From contig CAMICF010000078.1 in NCBI GenBank assembly GCA_946222495.1, positions 1 through 12,020 on the forward strand: 12,020 bases of DNA, read 5' to 3'. The translations under genes and the position numbers were made by a program. Source of the DNA: an uncultured Janibacter sp. Its GTDB lineage: Bacteria > Actinomycetota > Actinomycetes > Actinomycetales > Dermatophilaceae. Position 1 is the first letter of the stretch. Every line of letters starts with the position of its first letter. The notes beneath the pieces were generated by a model. The model was given only the letters and a program-made list of their open reading frames with translations, did not search any database and was not told the DNA's origin. Positions 1-6,368 of this stretch are shown piece after piece.

Positions 1-353
1 TCTTCCGCTCCCGCGTCGTCAACCCGCGGTGGATCTCGGCGATGCAGCGCCACGGCTACAAGGGCGCCTTCGAGCTCGCGGCGACCGTGGACTACCTCTT
101 CGGGTTCGACGCGACGGCCGGCGTGGTCCACGACTGGATGTACGACCGCATCGCCCAGGACTACGTGCTCGACGAGGCCAACCAGGAGTTCATGCGCCGG
201 GCCAACCCATGGGCGCTGCGCGGCATCGTCGAAAAGCTCACCGAGGCCGCCGACCGTGGCCTGTGGGAGGAGCCGGACCCGGAGGTCGTGCGGCAGATGC
301 AGCAGGTCTACCTCGACGTCGAGGGGGACCTGGAAGACGCGGCGGACGAGTGA
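1..353 (+). CDS. cobN: Cobaltochelatase subunit CobN, C-terminal fragment (5' end outside window)
   Basis: This is the last 116 residues of the large subunit of the ATP-dependent aerobic cobaltochelatase, which inserts Co2+ into hydrogenobyrinic acid a,c-diamide together with two AAA-type partners. The reading frame is open from base 3 with no start, so the gene enters from the left. The visible part carries the typical CobN tail: NPRWI, then RHGYKGAFE, then AATVDYLFGFDATAGVV with a DWMY, and NPWAL about 55 residues from the end. The stop TGA shares bases with the ATG of the following gene (TGATG), so the two are very probably co-translated. The partial gene cannot show its chelatase active site. 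A magnesium chelatase BchH/ChlH homologue is less likely because the downstream genes are all cobalamin genes. Confidence 0.93.
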   Translation, partial: FRSRVVNPRWISAMQRHGYKGAFELAATVDYLFGFDATAGVVHDWMYDRIAQDYVLDEANQEFMRRANPWALRGIVEKLTEAADRGLWEEPDPEVVRQMQQVYLDVEGDLEDAADE

Positions 354-2122
354 TGGCTGCGGGCGAAGGGGGCGACCCCCGTTACGCGCGGCCGGTCCCG
401 ACGATCGGTGACACGAGCAGCGCCGCGCAGCGCCGCGAGGACCCCTCAGGCTGGGCGATGGGCGAGGCCGTGACGGAGGCGCTCGCGGCGATCGTCTCCG
501 GGCGCCGCGACATCCGGCGCTACCGCCCGGACCCGGTGCCGGAGGAGCTCGTCACCGCGGTGCTCGAGGCTGGGCACCGGGCGCCGAGCGTGGGTCACTC
601 CCAGCCGTGGCGGTTCATCGTCGTCACCGACCCGACGACCCGGGACCGGGCGGCGGCGATGGCCGACCGCGCCCGCGTCGAGCAGGCCGCCCACCTCGCC
701 TCGGAGCGGGCCGCCCGCATGCTCGACCTCAAGCTCGAGGGGCTCCGCGAGGCGCCCGTCGGTGTCGTCGTCGCCTGCGACCGTCGCACCCCGGCGACGG
801 GCGTGCTCGGCCGGGCGACCTTCCCCGACGCCGACCTGTGGTCCTGCGCCACGGCGATCGAGAACATGTGGCTCACCGCGCGCGCCCACGGCCTCGGCAT
901 GGGGTGGGTGACGCTCTTCGACCCCGACGAGCTGGCGGGGCTGCTCGGCCTGCCCGAGGGGGTCGTCAGCCTCGGCTGGCTCTGCCTCGGCTGGCCCGAC
1001 GAGCGTCCGCCGACGCCGGGCCTCGAGCGCGCTGCCTGGTCGAGGAAGACGCCGCTGGATCAGGTGGTCCTCCGTGACCGCTGGCCGGCGGACGAGGCCG
1101 CGCCCGAGCAGCCGGTCTCGCACCTGCGTGGGCCGGAGCCGGAGCGTCTCGTCGGCGCGACCGATGCCGCCGACGAGCTGCTCTCTCCGCCGGAGTCCCT
1201 CGGGGTCCTCGACCGCGCGCTCAACCGGGTGCTCGCCGTCGGCGCCCAGGACATCACCGGTGGCACCCTCGTGCTGGCCGGCGCCGACCACCCGGTGACG
1301 GGCCTCGGCGTCAGTGCCTTCCCCGCCTCGACGACGCACGACGTGCTCGCCGCGACCCTCGCCGGCACCTCGCTCGGTGCGGCCACGGCGAAGGGCGCCG
1401 GTCTCGGCGTCGTCGGTGTCGATGCCGGCGTGGGTGCCGACGTCGATCCCGTTGCGGCACAGGCGATCTCGGGCGCCCGGCAGGCGCGTCCCGAGAAGGA
1501 TCGGGGCGACCTGGCGACGACCGACGCGATGACCGACGAGGACGTCGCCGCGCTCGTCGCGGCCGGTCGCGAGATCGGCACGACAGCCGCGGGCTCTGGA
1601 CTCGTCTGCCTCGGTGAGGTGGGCGTCGGCAACACGACCGTCGCGGCCGCGCTCGCCTGCGCCCTCCTCGACCTTGAGCCGCAGGACGCCGTCGGGCTCG
1701 GCTCCGGCTCGGACGCCGACATGGTCGCGCGCAAGCGTGAGGTCGTGGCGGCCGCCCTCGCCCGCACGACGGGGGAGTCCGGCCCCCTTCGCCTCCTCGC
1801 GATGGTCGGCGGCCCGGAGATCGCGCTGCTCACGGGCGTCACGCTCGGTGCCGCAGCGGCCGGTGCGCCCGTCGTCCTGGACGGCCTCGCGGGGTCGCTG
1901 CCGGGTCTCATCGCCGCGCGTCTCGAGCCGGCCACGCAGGGCTACCTGCTCGCCGGGCACGTCAGTCGCGAGCGGGCCCACGCGCTCGTGCTGAGGGAGC
2001 TCGGACTCGAGCCGCTGCTCTCCCTGCGGCTGCGCTCCGGCGAGGGCGTCGGCGCCTGCCTCGCCGCCTCGCTCGTGCTCCAGGGGCTCGCCGTCCGACG
2101 CGTGGCCGCCCGCACGCGCTGA
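353..2122 (+). CDS. bluB-cobT: Fused BluB (5,6-dimethylbenzimidazole synthase) - CobT-like (nicotinate-nucleotide:DMB phosphoribosyltransferase)
   Basis: A 589-residue protein with two domains. Residues about 40-245 are BluB, a nitroreductase-fold enzyme that cannibalises FMNH2 to DMB: RRDIRRYRP (51-59, Asp53 matching the catalytic Asp32 of Sinorhizobium BluB), APSVGHSQPWRF (78-88), LKLEG (126-130) and GMGWVTLF (182-189). Residues about 270-589 are CobT-like: PPESLG (279-284), ADHPV (311-315), LGEVGVGNTT (420-429), VVLDG (507-511) and GEGVGA (563-568), where Glu564 matches the catalytic Glu317 of Salmonella CobT. About 25 residues rich in Pro/Glu join them. The product should make DMB and then alpha-ribazole phosphate in the cytoplasm. 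Start chosen at the ATG overlapping the cobN stop; an internal ATG at 458 (Met36) would still keep the whole BluB domain. Oddities: BluB Ser167 is Thr187 here, and the CobT HGV signature reads HPV. Both comparisons are from memory of the families. Confidence 0.93.
   Translation: MAAGEGGDPRYARPVPTIGDTSSAAQRREDPSGWAMGEAVTEALAAIVSGRRDIRRYRPDPVPEELVTAVLEAGHRAPSVGHSQPWRFIVVTDPTTRDRAAAMADRARVEQAAHLASERAARMLDLKLEGLREAPVGVVVACDRRTPATGVLGRATFPDADLWSCATAIENMWLTARAHGLGMGWVTLFDPDELAGLLGLPEGVVSLGWLCLGWPDERPPTPGLERAAWSRKTPLDQVVLRDRWPADEAAPEQPVSHLRGPEPERLVGATDAADELLSPPESLGVLDRALNRVLAVGAQDITGGTLVLAGADHPVTGLGVSAFPASTTHDVLAATLAGTSLGAATAKGAGLGVVGVDAGVGADVDPVAAQAISGARQARPEKDRGDLATTDAMTDEDVAALVAAGREIGTTAAGSGLVCLGEVGVGNTTVAAALACALLDLEPQDAVGLGSGSDADMVARKREVVAAALARTTGESGPLRLLAMVGGPEIALLTGVTLGAAAAGAPVVLDGLAGSLPGLIAARLEPATQGYLLAGHVSRERAHALVLRELGLEPLLSLRLRSGEGVGACLAASLVLQGLAVRRVAARTR
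364..380. repeat. CGAAGGGGG element with hairpin core
   Basis: CGAAGGGGG at 364-372, then CGA overlapping into CCCCC (376-380), giving GGGGG-CGA-CCCCC. It lies in the N-terminal codons of the BluB-CobT gene, upstream of the conserved domain. Confidence 0.6.
1771..1791. repeat. CGAAGGGGG element (minus orientation) with GGGGG partner
   Basis: CCCCCTTCG at 1783-1791 is preceded by GGGGG at 1771-1775, leaving a 7-nt loop. It is in the CobT part, where it brings a CTT leucine codon that is unusual for this GC-rich DNA. Confidence 0.5.
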
Positions 2123-2143
2123 GGGGTGTTCCTCCGACTCGCG

Positions 2144-2197
2144 TTCTGCTCCACGTGCTGGGGCACCGCGGACTCTGCCCCACCAGGTGGAGCAGAA
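2144..2197. terminator. Long inverted repeat between convergent genes, probable bidirectional terminator
   Basis: Two 22-nt arms (2144-2165 and 2176-2197) pair at 20 of 22 positions around the 10-nt loop CCGCGGACTC. The outer 11 pairs (TTCTGCTCCAC with GTGGAGCAGAA) are unbroken; the mismatches are at the 12th and 15th positions. It lies 21 nt after the bluB-cobT stop and 47 nt before the cobF stop, so either transcript would fold it. There is no U-tract. Each arm is also a small imperfect palindrome (TGCYCCA-N5-TGGRGCA), so it can be read as two tandem 19-bp palindromes. Terminator is the best reading from position; a dispersed palindromic repeat or operator remains possible. Confidence 0.65.
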
Positions 2198-2244
2198 TGT
2201 GAGCCTCCGAAGAGGGTCCCTGCGGTGCGTCTCGTGGCCCGGGG

Positions 2245-3045
2245 TTAGGCGGGCGTCAGGGCGTAGACGTCCATGATCCAGCCGTGGGTCTCCCTCAGCC
2301 GGGCCCGCAGGTCGACGATCTCGTCGATGACGTCCGCGAGGCGGCCGGAGCGCAGCTCCTGCTGCGGCATCCCGACGTAGGCGCCCCAGTGGATGACCGT
2401 GCTCGGGTGCGTCGTCGCGAGCTCGCGGCAGTGGAGGTGCCCGTCGAGCATGACGACGACGGTGCCGAGCGCGACGCCGGCGGCCTCGGCGCGGGACCAC
2501 TCGTCGACGAGACGCCGGCCGGTCGTCACGTGCACCGGTTCGCCGACGCGGTGCAGCACGACCCCGTGCGCGGCGGCGAGGGTCTGGAAGGCGGAGATCC
2601 CGGGGACCACCCGGACGGCCGTCGGGATGCGCTCACCGATCGCGTCGACGATCCGGATCGTCGAGTCGTAGAAGGCGGGGTCGCCCCACACGAGGAACCC
2701 CACGACCGTCTCCGCCGGCAGGTCCTCGATGATCCGCACGTAGGCATCGGTGCGGGCCGCGTGCCAGTCCCGCACGCCCTGGGCGTACTCGGCGCGGTCG
2801 CGGTCGGCGTCCGGCCCGCGCTTGGGGTCCGGCACCGTGACGATCTCGTAGGGGTGGTCGGCGGGGATGAATCGGTCGCAGATCGCCCGACGCACGGCGA
2901 CGAGCTCGTCCTTGGCGGCGCCCTTGTCGGCCACGAGGAAGACGTCGACCTCGGCCAGCGCGGCGGCCGCCTCGGCGGTCACGTGCTCGGGCGAGCCGGC
3001 GCCGATGCCGATGACGTGGATGGTGCGGGCAGCCTTGTCGCTCAA
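2245..3045 (-). CDS. cobF: Precorrin-6A synthase (deacetylating) CobF
   Basis: A 266-residue SAM-dependent methyltransferase of the precorrin methylase family. In the aerobic pathway CobF methylates C-1 of precorrin-5 and releases the extruded acetyl unit as acetate. Visible family marks are the N-terminal glycine-rich VIGIGAGSPEHVT (about 11-23), FLVADKG (about 36-42), the internal LVWGDPAFYDST (GDP motif in the SAM site), VVPGISAFQ and the late GTVVVMLDGH. Length is normal for CobF. The start is TTG at 3045, chosen because AGGAG lies 5 nt upstream and because TTG overlaps the cobQ stop as TTGA; no nearby ATG fits. It is the second gene of a cobQ-cobF unit. CobF, rather than another precorrin methylase, is favoured by the extended, charged middle section (DPKRGPDADRDRAEYAQGV) and the cobalamin context. 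Confidence 0.92.
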   Translation of the reverse strand: MSDKAARTIHVIGIGAGSPEHVTAEAAAALAEVDVFLVADKGAAKDELVAVRRAICDRFIPADHPYEIVTVPDPKRGPDADRDRAEYAQGVRDWHAARTDAYVRIIEDLPAETVVGFLVWGDPAFYDSTIRIVDAIGERIPTAVRVVPGISAFQTLAAAHGVVLHRVGEPVHVTTGRRLVDEWSRAEAAGVALGTVVVMLDGHLHCRELATTHPSTVIHWGAYVGMPQQELRSGRLADVIDEIVDLRARLRETHGWIMDVYALTPA

Positions 3046-4511
3046 CGCTTCTCCTGGATGATGTCGATGAGGGAGTCGACGTCGACGTGGGTCTCGACGG
3101 CGTCGGCGAGGATGTCAATCATCCGTTCGCGACGTGCGGCGAAGGGGGCCGCCCCCGCCTGTGCCGTCCACCGCGCCCCGGTCGTCGCGGCCACGTCGGC
3201 GAGCACCGCACGCCGGAAGTCGTCGCACTCCAGGGTCCCGTGCCAGATCGAGCCCCGGACCGGGCCCACGGCATGCCCGCCGGGGAACTCCTCGCCCGCG
3301 GACGGGGTGACGACGCCGTGGTGGATCTCGTACCCCTCGACCGCATGGCCACGCCACGAGCCGGAGGGGCGGGCCAGGACCTTGTCCTCCCGGAAGTCGA
3401 CCCGTCCCGGCAGCAGATCGAGGCCGGGCACCGTTGCGCTGGAGGCCGACTCGCCCCCTTCGACCCCGTCGTCGACGATCTCGTCGAGGAGCATCTGGTA
3501 CCCGCCGCAGATCCCCAGCACCGGCGCACCGCGCGCGGCCCGCTCACGCACGACGTCGGCCAGCCCGCTGCGTCGCAGCCAGGCGAGATCCGAGATCGTG
3601 GCTCGAGTCCCGGGCAGCACGACAAGGTCGGCCTCGCGGACGGCGTCGGCGTCGATGGTCACCCGGACGTCGACACCAGGCTCGGCAGCGAGGGCATCGA
3701 CATCGGTCGCGTTGGAGGTCCGGGGGAGCCGGACGACGGCCACCGACAGCCGGCGGTCCGCTGGCACCTCGTCCTCGGCGTCACCCAGCCGTCCCATCGA
3801 CAGCGAGTCCTCGGAGTCGAGCCACACCTCGAGCAGCCAGGGCAGCACCCCGAGCGAGGGCATGCCCGTGCGCCGGGTGATCTCCTCGAGCCCCGGCTCG
3901 AGCACCGAGGCGTCCCCGCGGAACTTGTTGATGACATAGCCGGCGAGCAGGGCCCGGTCCTCCTCGGACACGAGCGCCCAGGTGCCGTAGAGCGCGGCCA
4001 GCACCCCACCGCGGTCGATATCGCCCACGAGCAGCGTGGGCATCGAAAAGCGTTGTGCCAGACCGAGATTCACGTAGTCGCCGGCCCTCAGGTTGATCTC
4101 GGCGGGGGACCCGGCGCCCTCGCACACGACGACGTCGTGCGCCGCCGCGAGCTCTTCGTAGGCCGCGAACGCCGCCTCCGCTAGGTGCTGGCGCCCCGTC
4201 GCGTACTCCCCGGCCAGGAGCTCTCCGGCGGGACGGCCCCGCACGACGACGTGCGCCCGCCGGTCGCTGCCCGGCTTGAGCAGCACCGGGTTCATCGCCG
4301 ATGTCGCCTCGACCCCGGCGGCCTGCGCCTGCAGGTACTGCGCGCGGCCGATCTCCGCGCCGTCGCGGCACACCATCGAGTGGTTCGACATGTTCTGCGC
4401 CTTGAAGGGCGCCACGGAGACTCCCCGGCGGGCGAGCACCCGGGCGACCCCCGTCGTCACGAGCGACTTGCCCGCGTCTGAGGAGGTTCCGGTGATCAGC
4501 AGTCCGCTCAC
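3042..4511 (-). CDS. cobQ: Adenosylcobyric acid synthase (glutamine-hydrolysing) CobQ/CbiP
   Basis: A 489-residue amidotransferase that adds four amides, using glutamine and ATP, to adenosylcobyrinic a,c-diamide. The N-terminal dethiobiotin-synthetase-like ATPase half has GTSSDAGKS (8-16), FKAQNMSNHS (36-45), CEGAGSPAEINLR (130-142), GDIDRGGV (163-170) and INKFRGD (194-200). The C-terminal glutaminase half has LPGTRAT (299-305), the nucleophile Cys335 in GICGGYQM (333-340), GYEIHHG (393-399) and the probable catalytic His424 in WHGTLE. Length is typical. Start is GTG at 4511, with the P-loop at residue 8 as usual for the family; there is no Shine-Dalgarno site but a TAGAGT box ends 8 nt upstream, suggesting a leaderless message. 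Its stop overlaps the start of cobF. The C-terminal GAAPFAA segment is encoded by one copy of the CGAAGGGGG element. Confidence 0.96.
   Translation of the reverse strand: MSGLLITGTSSDAGKSLVTTGVARVLARRGVSVAPFKAQNMSNHSMVCRDGAEIGRAQYLQAQAAGVEATSAMNPVLLKPGSDRRAHVVVRGRPAGELLAGEYATGRQHLAEAAFAAYEELAAAHDVVVCEGAGSPAEINLRAGDYVNLGLAQRFSMPTLLVGDIDRGGVLAALYGTWALVSEEDRALLAGYVINKFRGDASVLEPGLEEITRRTGMPSLGVLPWLLEVWLDSEDSLSMGRLGDAEDEVPADRRLSVAVVRLPRTSNATDVDALAAEPGVDVRVTIDADAVREADLVVLPGTRATISDLAWLRRSGLADVVRERAARGAPVLGICGGYQMLLDEIVDDGVEGGESASSATVPGLDLLPGRVDFREDKVLARPSGSWRGHAVEGYEIHHGVVTPSAGEEFPGGHAVGPVRGSIWHGTLECDDFRRAVLADVAATTGARWTAQAGAAPFAARRERMIDILADAVETHVDVDSLIDIIQEKR
3051..3055 (-). promoter_or_regulatory. 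Ribosome binding site deciding the TTG start of cobF
   Basis: AGGAG on the minus strand, 5 nt before the TTG. It sits inside the last codons of cobQ (Gln-Glu-Lys-Arg), so cobF translation is coupled to cobQ. It is one of the few clear Shine-Dalgarno sites in the window. Confidence 0.7.
3140..3156. repeat. CGAAGGGGG element with hairpin core
   Basis: CGAAGGGGG at 3140-3148 followed by CCG and CCCCC, near the 3' end of cobQ. Confidence 0.6.
3454..3462. repeat. CGAAGGGGG element (minus orientation), no hairpin partner
   Basis: CCCCCTTCG inside cobQ, read there as Glu-Gly-Gly with a GAA codon, in the stretch between the glutaminase motif GICGGYQM and PGLDLLPG. Confidence 0.5.
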
Positions 4512-4519
4512 GAGCCGCC

Positions 4520-4525
4520 ACTCTA
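4520..4525 (-). promoter_or_regulatory. Putative -10 box of cobQ-cobF (leaderless type)
   Basis: TAGAGT read on the minus strand, followed by 8 nt and then the GTG of cobQ. It fits the actinobacterial TANNNT -10 consensus with transcription starting at or very near the start codon. I see no convincing -35 hexamer. Confidence 0.5.
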
Positions 4526-4536
4526 CGGTTCACGGA

Positions 4537-4542
4537 TAGCGT
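4537..4542 (+). promoter_or_regulatory. Putative -10 box of the histidine-phosphatase gene (leaderless type)
   Basis: TAGCGT followed by 7 nt and then GTG at 4550. No Shine-Dalgarno site precedes that GTG. The box is the reason I take 4550, not the in-frame GTG at 4541 that overlaps the box, as the start. Confidence 0.5.
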
Positions 4543-4549
4543 GGGCCCC

Positions 4550-5152
4550 GTGAGTCCGACGCACGTGCACCTCATCCGTCACGGGGAGTCGACGTGGAAC
4601 CGTGACGGTCTCCTCCAGGGCGCCCACCGCGGCGTGAGCGAGCCCGTCCTCACCGACACCGGGCGCACCCACGCGGCCCGGGCGGGACTCGCCCTCGGCG
4701 CGCGTCTCGGCGCCCCCGGCGGGCACCGCTCGCTCTCCCTCTGGACGAGCGACCTCATGCGTGCGCTGCAGACCGCCGAGATCATCTCGGTGGCGCTGCG
4801 CCCCAGCGGGTGGAGCGCCTCGGTCCGCAACGAGGCCGGCCTGCGCGAGCAGGCCCTCGGCGACCTCGAGGGCGAGGCGACCGCCTCCCTTCGCCCGCTC
4901 ACCGTCCCGGAGGGCGAGGACATCAGCGAGGTCCGCTGGGGCGGAGGGGAGTCCATGCAGGACGTCTTCGACCGGGTGGGGGACTGGTTCGCCCCCGCGC
5001 TCATCGAGCAGCCCGAGCACCTCGTCGTCATCAGCCACGAGCACACCATCCGCGCGGCGCTCGCCTGGCTGCGCTCCCGCTCGCACCGGGACATCGACTG
5101 GGACGAGCCGGTCCCGCCCGGGTCGATCACCACCTTCGACGTCGTCGACTGA
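4550..5152 (+). CDS. Histidine phosphatase family protein (possible alpha-ribazole phosphatase)
   Basis: A 200-residue cytoplasmic phosphatase of the phosphoglycerate-mutase-like (histidine phosphatase) superfamily. The phosphoacceptor motif is LIRHGES (8-14, His11), the second arginine lies in SDLMRALQTAE (Arg71), a probable acid is Glu100 in GLREQALGDLEG, and the second histidine is His163 in ISHEHTIR. All core catalytic residues are present. The family is broad, so substrate cannot be read from sequence alone. Its place, 38 nt divergent from cobQ and beside a DMB-activating fusion, makes a CobC-like role (removing phosphate from alpha-ribazole 5'-phosphate or the last cobalamin phosphate) attractive, but this is inference. 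Start GTG 4550 is preferred over 4541 because of the TAGCGT box. It is convergent with the next gene with only 4 nt between stops and no terminator. Confidence 0.88.
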   Translation: MSPTHVHLIRHGESTWNRDGLLQGAHRGVSEPVLTDTGRTHAARAGLALGARLGAPGGHRSLSLWTSDLMRALQTAEIISVALRPSGWSASVRNEAGLREQALGDLEGEATASLRPLTVPEGEDISEVRWGGGESMQDVFDRVGDWFAPALIEQPEHLVVISHEHTIRAALAWLRSRSHRDIDWDEPVPPGSITTFDVVD

Positions 5153-5156
5153 CGCC

Positions 5157-6368
5157 TCAGCAGACGGCCAGGGAGTCCACCTGGTCCGTGCCGTAGCGGT
5201 GCCCCATCCCCTCGGGCACGTCGAGCGCCCCGACGAAGTCCACGGCGTCGTGGACACCGCTCACCCCCGGCAGCCAGCCCTCCTCGTCGGGTGCCGGGAG
5301 CACGAGGCCCCGCCAGCTCGCGTGCACGATCGGGTCGTCCGCGTTGGCGACGACCCCTTCGCGGTCCATGCCGGCGCGGCGCCCGCCGGGCGGGCCGACC
5401 CACAGCACCGAGCACACCGCACGACGGGCGTCCGCGCCCGCCTCCCCGGCGAAGAGCGCCTGGCCGGCGTCCGCGCCGAGGCTCTCCCCGTAGACGTGCA
5501 GGTCGGGCCGTTCCTCGGGGGGCAGCGCGTCGATGCGTGCGGTGACCTCGTCGAAGAGCGTGCGGGCCGCGTCGGCCGACCGCTGGCGGTGCACGAGGAA
5601 GGACCACCAGCTCGGCGCGGCGTCGTACTGCATCGACACGGAGGCGACGTCGGCGCCGAACCGGTCCTCGAGCCCGGCGAGGAACTGCGGGTCGACCCAG
5701 CCGCTCCCGGTGGGGAGGACGATGACGACCCGCGAGCGGTGCAGCCCGCCGTCGCGGACGAGGGCGTCGACCGAGCGCTGTGCGCGGGCCTCGACCCCTT
5801 CGTCGGGAAGGATCCTCGCGTAGGCACGCGTCGCGCCGACGGGCGAGCGCTGCTGCATGACCCACATGGTGTCGTCCGGCCCGGCGCCGTGGGCCGGGCC
5901 GCCCGCGAGGACGAGACCGAGGCAGACGACGGCGGCACCGACGGGGCGCCACACGGCGCGCGACCACGTCGTTCCCCGCCACGCGGTCATCCCGGCCTGG
6001 CGCAGCAGCAGCCCCGCCGCCACGACGCCGAGGACGGTGGCCCAGTAGCGCCAGTCCAGCGAGGGCAGCCCGGCCTGCGTCCGGGCCGCGTCGAGGACGT
6101 GGTGACCCCACATGCCGACCGCCGTGGCCAGCAGGCCCACAGCGATGAGCCCGACGACGCGCGAGGGGCCGGTCCAGCGGGACGGGGACCGGCGCACGGC
6201 CCGCGCCGCCTGCACGCACATGAGGACGAAGAGGGCGGAGACGACGCCCTGGAGCACCGCGCCGTGCGGGAGGCTCGACGGCGAGATCGAGAGGTGGAGG
6301 CCGAGGACGGCGGCCGCGGCGGAGGACACGCGTGGCAGGCGGTCGGTCGTGGCGAGGGCCGGGGTCAT
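5157..6368 (-). CDS. Membrane-anchored alpha/beta-hydrolase family protein (Abhydrolase_9 / PF10081 type)
   Basis: A 403-residue protein. The first 160 residues hold about four hydrophobic stretches (roughly 15-55, 70-88, 108-126, 142-158); the rest should face outside the membrane. The hydrolase part shows VVIVLPTGSGWVDP (about 214-227), the nucleophile elbow GESLG (294-298, Ser296), a probable acid at Asp345 in NADDPIVHAS and a probable catalytic histidine, His390, in GMGHRYGTDQ. This set matches the actinobacterial alpha/beta-hydrolase family PF10081, as I recall it; members are often longer, with a larger membrane part. Substrate is unknown; an esterase or lipase acting at the cell surface is the reasonable guess. 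The ATG at 6368 overlaps the upstream stop as ATGA, so it is translationally coupled to the phospholipase-like gene. A much longer open frame continues upstream but overlaps that gene and is not used. Confidence 0.85.
   Translation of the reverse strand: MTPALATTDRLPRVSSAAAAVLGLHLSISPSSLPHGAVLQGVVSALFVLMCVQAARAVRRSPSRWTGPSRVVGLIAVGLLATAVGMWGHHVLDAARTQAGLPSLDWRYWATVLGVVAAGLLLRQAGMTAWRGTTWSRAVWRPVGAAVVCLGLVLAGGPAHGAGPDDTMWVMQQRSPVGATRAYARILPDEGVEARAQRSVDALVRDGGLHRSRVVIVLPTGSGWVDPQFLAGLEDRFGADVASVSMQYDAAPSWWSFLVHRQRSADAARTLFDEVTARIDALPPEERPDLHVYGESLGADAGQALFAGEAGADARRAVCSVLWVGPPGGRRAGMDREGVVANADDPIVHASWRGLVLPAPDEEGWLPGVSGVHDAVDFVGALDVPEGMGHRYGTDQVDSLAVC

Noticed and set aside
29..352. Extension of the BluB-CobT frame 108 codons upstream
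   Set aside because: That stretch is the CobN C-terminus in another frame; the extension is arginine/glycine-rich and lacks conserved sequence.
420..440. Short GCGCCGCG direct repeat near the BluB N-terminus
   Set aside because: Two short copies in very GC-rich DNA; best explained by composition.
446..2500. A 684-codon minus-strand open frame opposite bluB-cobT
   Set aside because: Composition is arginine/glycine/aspartate-rich without motifs, and it also overlaps cobF in another frame; the plus strand has clear conserved motifs.
2284..3939. A 551-codon plus-strand frame opposite cobF and cobQ
   Set aside because: Aspartate/arginine/serine-rich shadow translation; the minus strand carries both cob genes with full motif sets.
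4512..4549. Cobalamin riboswitch upstream of cobQ
   Set aside because: Only 38 nt separate the divergent starts, far too short for the aptamer, and no B12-box-like sequence is visible there or elsewhere between genes.
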